Assembly (NCBI GenBank): GCA_024641825.1
Contig: JAHECI010000005.1
Span: forward strand, 1 to 40,073
Length of the DNA: 40,073 bases
Direction: 5' to 3'
DNA from: Desulfobacterales bacterium
GTDB lineage: Bacteria > Desulfobacterota > Desulfobacteria > Desulfobacterales > UBA11574
Positions 17,874 to 29,188 of the stretch are shown here, piece by piece; positions within the stretch are counted from its first letter, which is position 1, and every line of letters begins with the position of its first letter. A program made the position numbers and the translations under genes. The notes under the pieces are model-generated. The model ran no database searches. It was not told the DNA's origin and saw nothing but the letters and a program-made list of their open reading frames with translations.

Positions 17874-18881
17874 TTGGAAAAAACCATAGAACAGATAAAA
17901 GAAGACGCGCTCAAGGAACTCGAACACGCATCTGACCCTGAAAGTATCAAGGCCATTTCTGTCCGGTATCTGGGCCGAAAGGGAGCAGTCACCGGGTATT
18001 TAAGGAATGTTTCACAACTGCCCAAAGAAATTCGGCCCACGGCGGGAAGAAAGGCCAACGAGACCAAAAAAACCCTTGAAGCATTATTCAAAAAAACCCT
18101 TAAACAACTTGAAGCATCCGCCGATGAAAAAGATGGCCGGTTGGATGTTTCGCTTCCCGGAAGAGTTGTCCCCCAAGGATCTCTGCATCCGATTACCCAA
18201 ATTGCCCAGCAGATCACCAACATTTTTATCCGGCTGGGATTTGACGTTGCGGAAGGGCCTGAGGTCGAAACCGATTATTACAACTTCGAAGCGCTGAATA
18301 TCCCTAAAAATCACCCTGCAAGAGATATGCAGGATACCTTTTATATATCCCAGAACATCGTTCTTAGAACCCATACCTCTCCGACGCAGCCCCGAATCAT
18401 GGAAAAGCAGAAACCTCCGGTAAGAATAATTTCACCGGGCAAGGTCTACCGTTGTGATTCCGATTTAACGCACACGCCCATGTTTCATCAGGTTGAAGGG
18501 CTTTTGGTGGATAAAAATATATCCTTCGGCGATCTTAAAGGTATTTTGACCACATTTGTCCACCAGATGTTCGACCCGGAAACCAGTCTCAGATTCAGGC
18601 CCAGCTTTTTCCCCTTTACCGAACCGAGTGCCGAAGTCGATATTCGGTGCGTTATCTGCAGAGGCGATGGATGCAGAGTATGTTCAAAAACCGGTTGGCT
18701 GGAGGTCCTCGGTTCCGGCATGGTTCACCCGGCAGTGTTTGAAAATGTCGGTTACGACACCACCCGCTATTCCGGTTTTGCGTTCGGTATGGGGGTGGAA
18801 CGGATTGCCATGCTGAAATACGGGATTGATGATATTCGAAAATACTTTCAAAATGATCTAAGATTTTTAAGGCAGTTTTAA
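17874..18881 (+). CDS. pheS: Phenylalanyl-tRNA synthetase alpha subunit (TTG start)
   Basis: LHPITQIAQQITNIFIRLGFDVAEGPEVETDYYNFEALNIPKNHPARDMQDTFYI; class II aaRS motif GFAFGMGVERIAMLKYGIDDIR. Confidence 0.97.
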   Translation: MEKTIEQIKEDALKELEHASDPESIKAISVRYLGRKGAVTGYLRNVSQLPKEIRPTAGRKANETKKTLEALFKKTLKQLEASADEKDGRLDVSLPGRVVPQGSLHPITQIAQQITNIFIRLGFDVAEGPEVETDYYNFEALNIPKNHPARDMQDTFYISQNIVLRTHTSPTQPRIMEKQKPPVRIISPGKVYRCDSDLTHTPMFHQVEGLLVDKNISFGDLKGILTTFVHQMFDPETSLRFRPSFFPFTEPSAEVDIRCVICRGDGCRVCSKTGWLEVLGSGMVHPAVFENVGYDTTRYSGFAFGMGVERIAMLKYGIDDIRKYFQNDLRFLRQF

Positions 18882-18882
18882 C

Positions 18883-21303
18883 ATGAAGGTCAGTTTAAAC
18901 TGGGTAAAAGAATACGTTAACGTGGATATGGATCCAAATGATCTGGCGGATGCACTCACCATGGCCGGGCTTGAAGTTGAAGCTGTTTCAGACCGTTACG
19001 ATTATTTGAACCGTGTTGTCATCGGCCGGATAACCACCGTTGAACCCCATCCGAATGCCGACACGCTGAAACTCTGCCGTGTAGACGTCGGTGAGCGTGT
19101 CGTCACCGTTGTTTGTGGCGCACCCAATGTCAAAAAGGATATGCTGGCCCCGTGTGCGCTGCCCGGCGCGTGTTTCCCAAAAGGGCCGGTGCTTAAAAAA
19201 ACCAGCATCCGGGGAGAGACTTCGGAAGGGATGCTCTGCAGCGAAGTCGAATTGGGACTCGGCATCAACAGTGACGGCATCATGGAACTTGGCAATAATC
19301 TTTCGGTGGGGGATCCCCTCAACAAGGCCCTGGATCTGTCAGACCCCGTGTTCGAAATAGACCTGACCCCCAACAGACCCGACTGCCTCAGCATCATTGG
19401 AACGGCTCGGGAAATTGCGGCATTCCAGAATAAAAAGGTGTCATATCCTGAAATTTTATTGCCTGAATCCTTTGATGATATTTCCAATCATACCTCTGTT
19501 ACACTCATGGCCCCCGACCTTTGTCCGAGATATGCCGCCAGTCTTATTTTTGATATCACCGTTGGACCGTCTCCAATCTGGCTTCAAGATCGGCTGGTTT
19601 CAGTGGGATTGAAACCCATCAACAATGTGGTCGACATCACCAACTTCGTCATGATGGAGACCGGCCAGCCGCTCCATGCCTTTGACTTTGACCACCTTGC
19701 CGAAAACCGCATTGTGGTTCGGGCCGCCGGCCAGGATGAACCCTTTGTCACCCTGGATGGAAAAGAACGCCGTCTGGACCCGGAAATGCTGATGATTTGT
19801 GACGGTGAAAAGCCCGTTGCCCTGGCAGGTGTAATGGGGGGACTCAATTCGGAAGTCGAAAACACCACCACAAGGATTCTCCTTGAAAGCGCATATTTTG
19901 ACCCGGTTTGCATTCGAAAAACATCTAAAAAAACAGGGTTGAATACCGATGCATCTCACCGTTTCGAACGGGGGGTCGATCACGGCGGTACCCTCACCGC
20001 CTTAAAGCGTGCGACACAACTCATTGTCGAAATCGGCGGCGGCAAGCTCGTTAACGGAATCATCGACGAATACCCAAATCCTTTTTCTGAAAAAACCATC
20101 GAATTCAACGGCACGGATTTAAATCGACATCTGGGCACCCATCTCCCTATAGATGATATCGGAAACTACTTAAAATCCATTGAATTTGAAGTTGAAACAA
20201 TAGACGCCGACCGACTTCGGGTAATCCCGCCATCCTGCAGGGTCGATATCTCCAGATTTGAAGATATTTCCGAAGAGATTGCACGGCTATACGGCTATAA
20301 CAATATCGAAACAACATTTCCGTTGATACCGGCCGAAGCATTCCATCCGTCAAAAAAAATCGAAGCCAGAAATCGAATCAAATTCCTGATGACGGGACTG
20401 GGGTTCAACGAAGCCATAAATTACAGTTTTGTCAGCGAAGGATCCTGCGACCTCCTCGAACTCGCCCCCGATGATCCCAGAAGGCAGATGGTGGGGATAT
20501 TAAATCCCCTGTCCGAAGATCAGTCGGTGATGCGTACGTCTCTGGTTCCCGGGCTTCTTGAAACCATGAAGTACAATTTGTCGGTACAAAATAAAAATCT
20601 AAAGCTGTTTGAGATTGGCAAGGTCTTTATCGACACGGGCGAGGAAGATGCACAGCCGAATGAGATTGAAATGATTTCAGGACTATGGACCGGAACCGCC
20701 TTCGATATGGCCTGGTTTTCCAAAGCAATCGATTGTGATTTTTTTGACTTAAAAGGCGTGGTTGAACAACTGTTAGAGAAGCTGGGGGTTGTGGATACCA
20801 TCTTCACACGAATGCCGCCCGCATCTTGTTTTTATACGAAACCCGGCGCTACGGCTCAAATTTTCGTTAACAACGAGTCCATGGGGCTTTTGGGAGAATT
20901 GCACCCTAAGGTACTTGCCAATTACGACTTGAAGCAAACAGCCTTTATTTTTGAACTTGACCTCGACCGGCTCATTCAGTTATTATCGGATGAAAAGCTC
21001 GCCCGTCCCATCCCGAAATATCCGGCAACATCTAGGGATATTACCCTTATTATTGATAAAAACGTTGAGGCACACAAGATCATTCAAACCGTTAAAGGGC
21101 TTGACGAGGAATTGGTGGAAACCATACACCTCTTTGATGTTTTTGAAGGAAGCCCGATTCCTGAAAAAAGAAAAAGTGTTTCATTGAGAATAACTTACAG
21201 ATCTTTAGATGAAACTTTGGAAGATATCCGGATAAATCATATTCACACGAGCGTGACCCAGCTCCTGGTGGAAAAGTTTGATGCCACCCTGCCGGCCAAA
21301 TAA
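18883..21303 (+). CDS. pheT: Phenylalanyl-tRNA synthetase beta subunit
   Basis: MKVSLNWVKEYV..., tRNA-binding-type N-terminus, B3/B5 and C-terminal FDX-ACB domain. Confidence 0.97.
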   Translation: MKVSLNWVKEYVNVDMDPNDLADALTMAGLEVEAVSDRYDYLNRVVIGRITTVEPHPNADTLKLCRVDVGERVVTVVCGAPNVKKDMLAPCALPGACFPKGPVLKKTSIRGETSEGMLCSEVELGLGINSDGIMELGNNLSVGDPLNKALDLSDPVFEIDLTPNRPDCLSIIGTAREIAAFQNKKVSYPEILLPESFDDISNHTSVTLMAPDLCPRYAASLIFDITVGPSPIWLQDRLVSVGLKPINNVVDITNFVMMETGQPLHAFDFDHLAENRIVVRAAGQDEPFVTLDGKERRLDPEMLMICDGEKPVALAGVMGGLNSEVENTTTRILLESAYFDPVCIRKTSKKTGLNTDASHRFERGVDHGGTLTALKRATQLIVEIGGGKLVNGIIDEYPNPFSEKTIEFNGTDLNRHLGTHLPIDDIGNYLKSIEFEVETIDADRLRVIPPSCRVDISRFEDISEEIARLYGYNNIETTFPLIPAEAFHPSKKIEARNRIKFLMTGLGFNEAINYSFVSEGSCDLLELAPDDPRRQMVGILNPLSEDQSVMRTSLVPGLLETMKYNLSVQNKNLKLFEIGKVFIDTGEEDAQPNEIEMISGLWTGTAFDMAWFSKAIDCDFFDLKGVVEQLLEKLGVVDTIFTRMPPASCFYTKPGATAQIFVNNESMGLLGELHPKVLANYDLKQTAFIFELDLDRLIQLLSDEKLARPIPKYPATSRDITLIIDKNVEAHKIIQTVKGLDEELVETIHLFDVFEGSPIPEKRKSVSLRITYRSLDETLEDIRINHIHTSVTQLLVEKFDATLPAK

Positions 21304-21381
21304 CCTTTGTTAAGGCACTTAACCCGAGACGCGGGAAAACCGATTCGTTTTCCGGTCGTTTACAAAACCGGCAACTTCAAG

Positions 21382-21729
21382 ATGCAAAACACCCCATCTT
21401 TTCAAAAAGAATTGCCAAACAAACTCTACTTCAAAGTCGGAGAAGTCAGTGCCCTCGTCGGTGTTCCGGCCTATGTCCTTAGATTTTGGGAATCTGAGTT
21501 CAAAAAGATTAACCCCAAACGGACGCCTTCGGGACAGAGACTGTATCGGAAAAGAGATGTTGAGCTGATTTTGAAGATCAAGCATCTCTTGTATGAAAAA
21601 AAATTTACGATTCAAGGCGCAAAACAACACTTGAAAATAGCCCCCCCTGAGGAAAAAATAAAACCATCCGTTAACACCCTCGAGGAAATCCGCCTGGAAC
21701 TGAAAAAAATCCGCGATCTTTTAACTTAA
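21382..21729 (+). CDS. MerR-family transcriptional regulator
   Basis: LYFKVGEVSALVGVPAYVLRFWESEFKKINPKRTPSGQRLYRKRDVELILKIKHLLYEK. Start moved to MQNTPSF. Confidence 0.88.
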   Translation: MQNTPSFQKELPNKLYFKVGEVSALVGVPAYVLRFWESEFKKINPKRTPSGQRLYRKRDVELILKIKHLLYEKKFTIQGAKQHLKIAPPEEKIKPSVNTLEEIRLELKKIRDLLT

Positions 21730-21827
21730 TCTCTATCAATTCTAATTTGCTAAAAAAACGCAAAAATTTATTATTGAAAAATATTGACAATGAATATTTT
21801 TTGTAATAATTTTACTTTCGTTAGTTA

Positions 21828-21902
21828 GCGGGCATAACTCAGTGGTAGAGTACAAGCTTCCCAAGCTTGGAGTCGCGAGTTCAAATCTCGTTGCCCGCTC
21901 CA
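21828..21902 (+). tRNA. tRNA-Gly (anticodon CCC), CCA encoded
   Basis: Cloverleaf GCGGGCA-TA-ACTC-AGTGGTA-GAGT-A-CAAGC-TTCCCAA-GCTTG-GAGTC-GCGAG-TTCAAAT-CTCGT-TGCCCGC-TCCA. Confidence 0.95.
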
Positions 21903-22270
21903 TTAAAAGGTCGCCTTTTTATTATAAAGGTTAGAGGCCATTGAAACGTGTTCAATTGTGTTCAAGACCACGGCCGGTTCTGAGGAATTTGCAGAACTGG
22001 AAAGCTGTCAAGCTTACCGAAAGGGCGAAGGGCATAAAAGGCCCCGAGTCGACGCGGAAATTTTAACCGCAGGAATTTATGGAGTATCTTAAGGATTAAA
22101 ATTTGAGACTGACACAGGGATTGAACGGAAGGGAACGTTTTTCAAAGACCTCGGTTGCCGAGTGTAGATTTTGGCAATGTACGTATGGTTTGGATTTAAT
22201 TTTTTTCTCATGGGTAATTAAATGAACAGGTAACGTTTTCTATCCACCATAAGATCTACCTGAATGAGAA

Positions 22271-22300
22271 GAAACGGGCGACAGCCCGTTTTTGCATTTT
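22271..22300 (+). terminator. Hairpin with T-rich tail upstream of rimP
   Basis: AAACGGGC-GACA-GCCCGTTT followed by TTGCATTTTTTT. Confidence 0.65.
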
Positions 22301-22873
22301 TTTGGGGCGAAAGTTAAAAGGCCATTGAACGGTCAAAGGAAAAAGAAAGGAAAACCGCGACAAAACGTCAAGGGCAAACCCCAGGCGCCTGACCATCGGT
22401 CTTTGGCCAATGAGAAGAAAATGGTCGCCCGGGTAACAGATTTGCTCGAACCGTTGTTCTCCGCCGAGGGGATGGAATTGGTTTGCGTCGAGTATCAGCG
22501 CGAGCCGGGGGGCAGGACACTCCGTCTTTACATCGACAGGCCCGGCGGGGTAACCCTTGATGATTGCGCATATATCAGCCGTCAATCGAACGATCTGCTG
22601 GATGTATATTTAGAAAATACCGGACCCTATCGTCTGGAAGTTTCGTCGCCCGGGCCGAATCGACCGCTGGCGAAAAAAACGGATTTTGAGAAATTCAAAG
22701 GGAATCGCGTGCAGGTCCGAACCGGTCGTCCCATTGACGGTAAAAATAAATTCAAAGGTGTATTGTTGGGCATTTCGGAAGATCAGGTAAATTTGTCGAT
22801 CAATGATCAAACCGTAAAGATTCCCCACGAGGAAATTATAATGGCCCGGCTAATTGACAAAGGGATACCATAA
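22292..22873 (+). CDS. rimP: Ribosome maturation factor RimP (start uncertain; possibly ATG 22421)
   Basis: LLEPLFSAEGMELVCVEYQREPGGRTLRLYIDRPGGVTLDDCAYISRQSNDLLDV...YRLEVSSPGPNRPL; precedes nusA. Listed start sits in the terminator tail. Confidence 0.93.
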   Translation: MHFFGAKVKRPLNGQRKKKGKPRQNVKGKPQAPDHRSLANEKKMVARVTDLLEPLFSAEGMELVCVEYQREPGGRTLRLYIDRPGGVTLDDCAYISRQSNDLLDVYLENTGPYRLEVSSPGPNRPLAKKTDFEKFKGNRVQVRTGRPIDGKNKFKGVLLGISEDQVNLSINDQTVKIPHEEIIMARLIDKGIP

Positions 22874-23011
22874 ATTTATACGCCGCCGACAATGAACCCG
22901 TCAAACGTCTTTTGCCAGGGATATTGAGCACCCAAATGTGCACGGCGCGCAAAACAGACGATTTGTCAAACTGTTATGTGTGGGTGGAATAAATAATATT
23001 GGAGAAAATGA

Positions 23012-24436
23012 ATGTTTATCTCGGATATCAAACGTGTCGTCGAACAGGTGAGTCGAGACAAGGGGATTGATCGTGACATACTCATCAAGGCCCTTGAAGA
23101 GGCACTGGGATCTGCCGCAAGAAAAAAATTCGGAAGCAAGGTCGATGTCGAAGTTCAATACAATGAATCGACCGGTGAAATCGAGGTCTTCCAGTTCAAG
23201 GAGGTTGCGGAGGTTGTGACAGAACCCGACCTTCAAATCACCCTTGAAGAGGGACGCAAGTTGGATCCGGAATGTGAAATCGGCGACAGCCTCGGAACAA
23301 AAATGGACACCGCCACCTTTGGTCGTATTGCCGCACAGTCCGCCAAGCAGGTCATCATACAAAAAATGAAGGATGCGGAACGGGATGCGGTCTACGCCGG
23401 TTTTATCGACCGAAAGGGTGAAATTATAAACGGAATTGTCCAACGTTTCGACCGGGGTGATATTATTGTTAATCTGGGGCAAACCGAAGGCGTCCTTCCG
23501 AGCCGGGAACAAATCCCCAAGGAATCCTATCGACGGGGGGATCGAATCCGGGCGCTCATCATGGACGTACTTCATGACACCCGGGGCCCGCAGATCATTC
23601 TTTCGAGAACGCATCCTGAATTTCTGATTTCACTTTTTAAAACAGAGGTGCCCGAAATTAATGAAGGGATCGTTACCATTATGGGTGCGGCTCGGGAACC
23701 TGGAGTTCGGGCAAAATTTTCGGTGACGTCAAACGATTCCGATATAGACCCGGTGGGCGCCTGTGTCGGCATGAAAGGCAGCCGTGTTCAGAACGTGGTT
23801 CAGGAACTCAGGGGTGAAAAAATAGATATTATACCCTGGCATATCGACCCTGCAAAATTTGTGTGCAAGGCCCTTTCACCCGCTGAAATATCCAGAGTGA
23901 TTATCGATGAGGAACATAATTCCATGGAGGTCATTGTTCCGGATGAATTCCTTTCAATCGCCATCGGGAAAAAAGGACAAAACGTCCGGCTGGCGTCGAA
24001 ACTGACGAAATGGCATCTTGATGTCATCAGTGAAACACGATACAGCAATGCCATGCAAGACGGATACGACTCCCTTGTATCGCTGCCGGAGGTTGGAATT
24101 AGTTTGGCGGACGCACTGTATGAAAAGGGCTTTTTTTCTGCAGAGGAACTCAGCAAGGCTTCTGTGGAAGATCTAACCCATATTAGAGATATTACCGAAG
24201 AAGACGCCATCCAACTTATTAAAACCGCGAAAGCCCATATGGTGAGGAAGGTGGATGACGTCGATAAAGCATCCAAGGCGGCTTTGGCCGACGAAAAAGA
24301 CAATGACCATGGCGCTTCAGAGGGTTCGGATGTGCCCAATGGGTCCGAAGAAAAATCGATGGATGACGAAAGTACATCCGGACACGTCTTACCTTCGGAT
24401 AATGAGGGATCAGATCCCATCGATCCGAAAGAATAA
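23012..24436 (+). CDS. nusA: Transcription termination/antitermination factor NusA
   Basis: VSRDKGIDRDILIKALEEALGSAARKKFG, S1/KH domains, GMKGSRVQNVVQELRGEKIDIIPW, AIGKKGQNVRLASKLTKWHLDV. Confidence 0.97.
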   Translation: MFISDIKRVVEQVSRDKGIDRDILIKALEEALGSAARKKFGSKVDVEVQYNESTGEIEVFQFKEVAEVVTEPDLQITLEEGRKLDPECEIGDSLGTKMDTATFGRIAAQSAKQVIIQKMKDAERDAVYAGFIDRKGEIINGIVQRFDRGDIIVNLGQTEGVLPSREQIPKESYRRGDRIRALIMDVLHDTRGPQIILSRTHPEFLISLFKTEVPEINEGIVTIMGAAREPGVRAKFSVTSNDSDIDPVGACVGMKGSRVQNVVQELRGEKIDIIPWHIDPAKFVCKALSPAEISRVIIDEEHNSMEVIVPDEFLSIAIGKKGQNVRLASKLTKWHLDVISETRYSNAMQDGYDSLVSLPEVGISLADALYEKGFFSAEELSKASVEDLTHIRDITEEDAIQLIKTAKAHMVRKVDDVDKASKAALADEKDNDHGASEGSDVPNGSEEKSMDDESTSGHVLPSDNEGSDPIDPKE

Positions 24437-24540
24437 CGCTCTTGCTAAAGCATACAAAAGCTGTAAATAAAAAGAATTCGATTAAGGGGAAAAACCTCCT
24501 TCGAGGATTTCCTCTCAATTTTAACCAATAGGGGGGATGG

Positions 24541-27252
24541 ATGGCAAAGATCAGAGTATATGAGCTTGCCAGGGATCTTAACATGACCAATAAAGTGCTG
24601 CTCGATAAGGTGCGGAATATGGACATTGAAGTAAAAAGCCATATGAGTTCTCTGGATGACGATACGGTGGCTAAGATCAAAAAAAATATTCTTGGGATAT
24701 CGGCCAAGGAGATAGAAGAAACGCGTATAAAGCCGACGATCATCCGGAGACGCAAAAAACGCGTCCCAAAAGCGCCCCTTCGTGTAGAAGCGGATGCAGC
24801 ACCGGAATCTCTGCCCGAAGAACCAGAAATTGCGGATCAACCCGCTGAAAAAGTTCTTAAAGATAAAGAACCCGTGGTCGAAAAAGAACCCCAAGAGGAG
24901 AAAAAGCAAGACGCCGCTGTGATGGCACCTGAGGTGACAGCGACCCCAGAACAAAAACCCCTGGAAAAAGTTGATGTTCCTCAAGACAATGTTACACCCA
25001 TCGCCCTTACCAAAGAGGAAGAAAAACCCGAAAAACCGGTTGAGTCGAAACTTAAAAAACCAGCGGTTGTCAAGCCGTTAAAACCCAAGAAGCGACCCAA
25101 AAGATTCCCAAAAGATACGCCGGCAAAAATCATAAAACTCCCTGTGGCACCGCCGCCTGAGAAAAAAGCGCCTGAGATCAAAAAAGAACGGGTTTCTGTG
25201 CTTAAAGAGAAAGTGGCAGACATACCTGAAACGTTAACAGGCAGGCCTGAACCCAGACCACCCGTTGTAGACGTACCAGGAAAAGACAAAAAAAAGAAGG
25301 TGAAACCGGAACCTAAGGATGTAGAAAGTCCCCGGGATAAAAAATTCTTCAAAAAGAAAATTTCCTTCCGTAAAAAGGAGGTTGTCGAAGGGGCGGATCT
25401 ATACACCCGAGCGCATCGGACTCGCAAAGGCCGGAAAATGGCCAAGGGAAAAGCAACGGTAACCAAGCAAAAACCGTTGATAACCATCCCCAAAGCCATT
25501 AAACGCCGGGTAAAAATTGACGACACCATCGCCCTGTCTGATCTGGCAAAACGCATGGGGATAAAAGCCAGTGAAATGATCAAAAAACTAATGGACCTGG
25601 GGGTGATGGCAACGGTCAATCAAATCATCGACTTTGATACCGCTGTCCTTGTGGCGGCAGAATTCGATTATGAACTGGAAAGAGCCACTTTTGAAGAAGA
25701 CCTGGTGTTGAAGGTTGAAAAGGACGACCCCGACAAACTCATAACCATACCGCCGGTGGTGACCATCATGGGACATGTGGATCATGGTAAGACATCGCTT
25801 CTCGATGTGATCCGGAAAACCAAAGTCACCGAACATGAGGCCGGAGGTATTACCCAACACATCGGAGCCTATCATGTCGTCACCAATAAAGGACAGGTTG
25901 TCTTTCTGGATACGCCGGGGCATGAAGCGTTTACTGAAATGCGATCCCGGGGCGCCAAGATTACGGACTTGGTGATTCTGGTCGTTGCCGCCGACGACGG
26001 CGTCATGCCCCAGACCGTGGAAGCGATCAACCACGCCAAGGTCGCGGGAGTGCCGATCATTGTGGCCATCAATAAAATTGACAAACCGGACGCCAATCCC
26101 GAGCGTGTCCAGCGTGAACTTGCCGATGTCGGCCTGGTGCCTGAGGATTGGGGGGGCGATACCATCTTTGTCCAGGTTTCTGCCAAGGAGAATCGGGGGA
26201 TCGACGATCTTCTTGAAATGGTGATCCTCCAGGCTGAAATCTTGGAACTCAAAGCCGACCCGGACCGCCTGGCCCAGGGCCACGTGGTTGAATCCAAGCT
26301 GGATGCAGGCAGAGGCCCTGTTGCCACTGTCCTGGTGAAACAAGGGACCCTTAGGCTCCACGACTCTGTGGTCTGCGGGATACACTACGGTAAAATCCGT
26401 GCCTTGCTCAACGACAGAGGGAAGCAGGTAACGTCTGCCGGTCCGTCCATGCCGGTGGAAATCATCGGTCTTTCCGGTGTTCCCAACGCCGGAGATGAAA
26501 TGATTGCCCTGGCAGACGAGAAAGATGCAAAGCAGGTGAGTGCCCATCGGAGTCAGAAGCAGCGATCCAAAGAATTGGCCAAAACCAGCAGATTAAGCCT
26601 GGAAAAACTTTATGAGCAGCTGCAGGAAAATGAGGTCAAAGATCTGAACCTCATCATAAAGGCCGATGTTCACGGTTCCATCGAGGCCCTTACCGATGCA
26701 TTGACAAAACTTTCCAACGAGGAAGTCCGAATCAGTGTGATCCACTCCGCCACCGGCGCCTTGAACGAATCGGATATCTCACTGGCCGCCGTTTCCGATG
26801 CCATCATTATCGGTTTCAATGTCCGTCCGAGTTCAAAAATTCAGACGCTGGCCAGTGAAGAGAATGTAGATATACGCTTTTATAACATCATTTACAATGT
26901 CATCAAGGACATCAAGGGCGCCATCGTCGGCATGATGGCGTCTACCTTTGAAGAAAGGACCCTGGGCAGGGCTGAAGTGCGGGAAGTATTCCACATCCCC
27001 AAAGTCGGAACCGTCGCAGGCTGCTATGTAACCGACGGCAAAATCGAGCGGGGACAGCTGGCCCGAATCCTGAGAGATTGGGTGGTTTCTTATGAAGGCA
27101 AAATTGCTTCCCTTCGGCATTTCAAAGACGACACCAAAGAAGTACAAAGCGGCTATGAGTGCGGAATCGGAATTAAAAATTACAATGATATCAAAATTGG
27201 CGATATCATCGAATGCTACTACTTGGAAGAGATTAAGCCTGAACTCGAATAG
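24541..27252 (+). CDS. infB: Translation initiation factor IF-2
   Basis: [44 protein letters not shown]. Confidence 0.98.
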   Translation: MAKIRVYELARDLNMTNKVLLDKVRNMDIEVKSHMSSLDDDTVAKIKKNILGISAKEIEETRIKPTIIRRRKKRVPKAPLRVEADAAPESLPEEPEIADQPAEKVLKDKEPVVEKEPQEEKKQDAAVMAPEVTATPEQKPLEKVDVPQDNVTPIALTKEEEKPEKPVESKLKKPAVVKPLKPKKRPKRFPKDTPAKIIKLPVAPPPEKKAPEIKKERVSVLKEKVADIPETLTGRPEPRPPVVDVPGKDKKKKVKPEPKDVESPRDKKFFKKKISFRKKEVVEGADLYTRAHRTRKGRKMAKGKATVTKQKPLITIPKAIKRRVKIDDTIALSDLAKRMGIKASEMIKKLMDLGVMATVNQIIDFDTAVLVAAEFDYELERATFEEDLVLKVEKDDPDKLITIPPVVTIMGHVDHGKTSLLDVIRKTKVTEHEAGGITQHIGAYHVVTNKGQVVFLDTPGHEAFTEMRSRGAKITDLVILVVAADDGVMPQTVEAINHAKVAGVPIIVAINKIDKPDANPERVQRELADVGLVPEDWGGDTIFVQVSAKENRGIDDLLEMVILQAEILELKADPDRLAQGHVVESKLDAGRGPVATVLVKQGTLRLHDSVVCGIHYGKIRALLNDRGKQVTSAGPSMPVEIIGLSGVPNAGDEMIALADEKDAKQVSAHRSQKQRSKELAKTSRLSLEKLYEQLQENEVKDLNLIIKADVHGSIEALTDALTKLSNEEVRISVIHSATGALNESDISLAAVSDAIIIGFNVRPSSKIQTLASEENVDIRFYNIIYNVIKDIKGAIVGMMASTFEERTLGRAEVREVFHIPKVGTVAGCYVTDGKIERGQLARILRDWVVSYEGKIASLRHFKDDTKEVQSGYECGIGIKNYNDIKIGDIIECYYLEEIKPELE

Positions 27253-27365
27253 GGTCCCATGGACCTGCGCCCGTGCTCCGCGGCCAACTTTGGATAGATG
27301 CCGTTATTGGGAGTTTGTTTATAAATTTTGTGTTTTTTGGTTTCAATGGCTCCGGATTGGACGTA

Positions 27366-27707
27366 ATGAGCGATCCAGAAAAAGCGTCGAATGTTCTCGA
27401 AGACAGTGAGCGTACGATTATGGTTGCAGGCTTAGGGATCATCACATTTAGACTGCATGACTGCCGCTCTTTAAAAGGTAAGCGCAAGGTTGTAAAATCG
27501 ATTATCGCTCAGTTGCGCAATCATTTTAATGTTTCGGTGGCCGAGGTTGGCGCCAACGATATCCACCAAAAGGCTGTAATAGGATTCGCCATGGTGGGGA
27601 ATAATCGAGGGGTCATCAACTCCAAAATAGACAAAATTTTCAATCTGGTGGATGATCTGAATCTGGCGGAGGTCGTCGACAGTGAAATGGAAATTATCAA
27701 TCTATGA
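27366..27707 (+). CDS. DUF503 (YlxP-like) protein
   Basis: HDCRSLKGKRKVVKSIIAQLRNHFNVSVAEVGANDIHQKAVIGFAMVGNN; between infB and rbfA. Start ambiguous. Confidence 0.85.
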   Translation: MSDPEKASNVLEDSERTIMVAGLGIITFRLHDCRSLKGKRKVVKSIIAQLRNHFNVSVAEVGANDIHQKAVIGFAMVGNNRGVINSKIDKIFNLVDDLNLAEVVDSEMEIINL

Positions 27708-28084
27708 AACCATTTGCACGATCTGACAGAGTGTGCGGTCACATACATAAAGTGCTGTCGGATGTTTTGCTCAAAAGAATTAAAGATCCTCGTCTTAAAT
27801 CCGCGACCATTACAGACGTAAAGATGTCGCGAGATTTAAGGGTTGCCCGGATCTACTTCACGACAACCGGCAATAAAAAAAGTGTCGAAGAAGCGATTGA
27901 AGGATTTAAAAGCGCCATCGGATATGTAAAACGCACGTTGGCCGGTCAGCTGGGATTACGGTATATGCCGGAGCTTAGATTTTTTTACGATGAATCCTTT
28001 GATTACGGGTCACATATCGATAAAATTTTGAAGGATGTCAAAGCGGATGATGGACTTAATCATACGTCACTTGAAGAAGAGTAG
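27704..28084 (+). CDS. rbfA: Ribosome-binding factor A
   Basis: MKPFARSDRVCGHIHKVLSDVLLKRIKDPRLKSATITDVKMSRDLRVARIYF. Confidence 0.95.
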   Translation: MKPFARSDRVCGHIHKVLSDVLLKRIKDPRLKSATITDVKMSRDLRVARIYFTTTGNKKSVEEAIEGFKSAIGYVKRTLAGQLGLRYMPELRFFYDESFDYGSHIDKILKDVKADDGLNHTSLEEE

Positions 28085-29018
28085 CCATATTTTAGTTGCC
28101 ACTCACATGAATCCAGACGGCGATGCCATCGGATCTCTCATGGCCATGGGGCTTTCTCTGAACGCACTGGACAAAAAAACAACCTTATACTGTGAAAGTC
28201 CCATACCGGCGGTGTACCGTTTTCTTCCGGAAGTTCATCGTGTCGAACATCACATAAACATCGCTGATTACGACCTGGCCGTTATCCTTGATTGCGGGAA
28301 CCTGCAACGGATCGGAACGGTTGCTTCGGCGGTCAGCGGAATACCGGTCATTGCCAACATCGACCACCATATCACAAACACCGGTTTCGGCCATCTTCAA
28401 CTCATCGACACATCTGCATGTGCCACGGCGGAAATTATATACAAACTGATAAAACAAATGGACATCCCCATTGATAGCGCCATCGCCACTTCAATATATA
28501 CCGGCATTCTTGCGGACACCGGTTCATTTCGGTTTTCCAATACCAACAGGGCGGCCTTTGCAATCAGCCAAGAAATGGTGGAATTTGGCGTCGATCCGTA
28601 CGACATCGCCCAGCATGTATACGGAACATATTCACTGAGTCGCATAAAACTTTTGAATCTGGCCCTTGACTCCATTGAAATTTCAAAAAATGGGAAGCTG
28701 TCCATCATGACACTGACCAAAGACATGTTTGATCAAACCCATACGCAGCCGGAAGACGTGGACGGTCTTATTAATTATGCAAAACGTATCAAGGATGTTA
28801 AAATCGCGGCACTCATACAGGAGAACCAGAACGGCATAGAGAACTCAGAAAATTCCAATCGGTTTCATGTCAGCCTCCGTTCCGATGGAACCATCGATGT
28901 TGCGGTTATCGCATCTTCGTTCGGCGGGGGCGGCCATTCCACTGCTGCCGGGTTTAGCATTGAATCGACACTTTCCGATATTAAATCACAAATTACACGT
29001 TTGGCGGATGAAATATGA
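28047..29018 (+). CDS. nrnA: DHH/DHHA1 phosphoesterase (NrnA-type)
   Basis: ILVATHMNPDGDAIGSLMAMG, ANIDHHITNTGFG, C-terminal GGGGHSTAAGF; overlaps the end of rbfA. Confidence 0.9.
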   Translation: MMDLIIRHLKKSSHILVATHMNPDGDAIGSLMAMGLSLNALDKKTTLYCESPIPAVYRFLPEVHRVEHHINIADYDLAVILDCGNLQRIGTVASAVSGIPVIANIDHHITNTGFGHLQLIDTSACATAEIIYKLIKQMDIPIDSAIATSIYTGILADTGSFRFSNTNRAAFAISQEMVEFGVDPYDIAQHVYGTYSLSRIKLLNLALDSIEISKNGKLSIMTLTKDMFDQTHTQPEDVDGLINYAKRIKDVKIAALIQENQNGIENSENSNRFHVSLRSDGTIDVAVIASSFGGGGHSTAAGFSIESTLSDIKSQITRLADEI

Positions 29019-29188
29019 TTTAACACCCGAGCAAACCATCGAGGAAGGTTCTTTTAATTGTACCATCGCTTCGCGTCGCAATAGGACGGTCCGGTTAAAA
29101 CGGGCTTTAAAAAAGGAAATTTTTATATTATTAAATTAAATGTCACGCGGGTTTCCGCCCGTATTTCTTGCGGGCTTGGGTTGGAGAT

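Noticed and set aside
25588-26547. 319-aa ORF on - opposite infB
   Set aside because: Antisense shadow of the conserved IF-2 GTPase domain.
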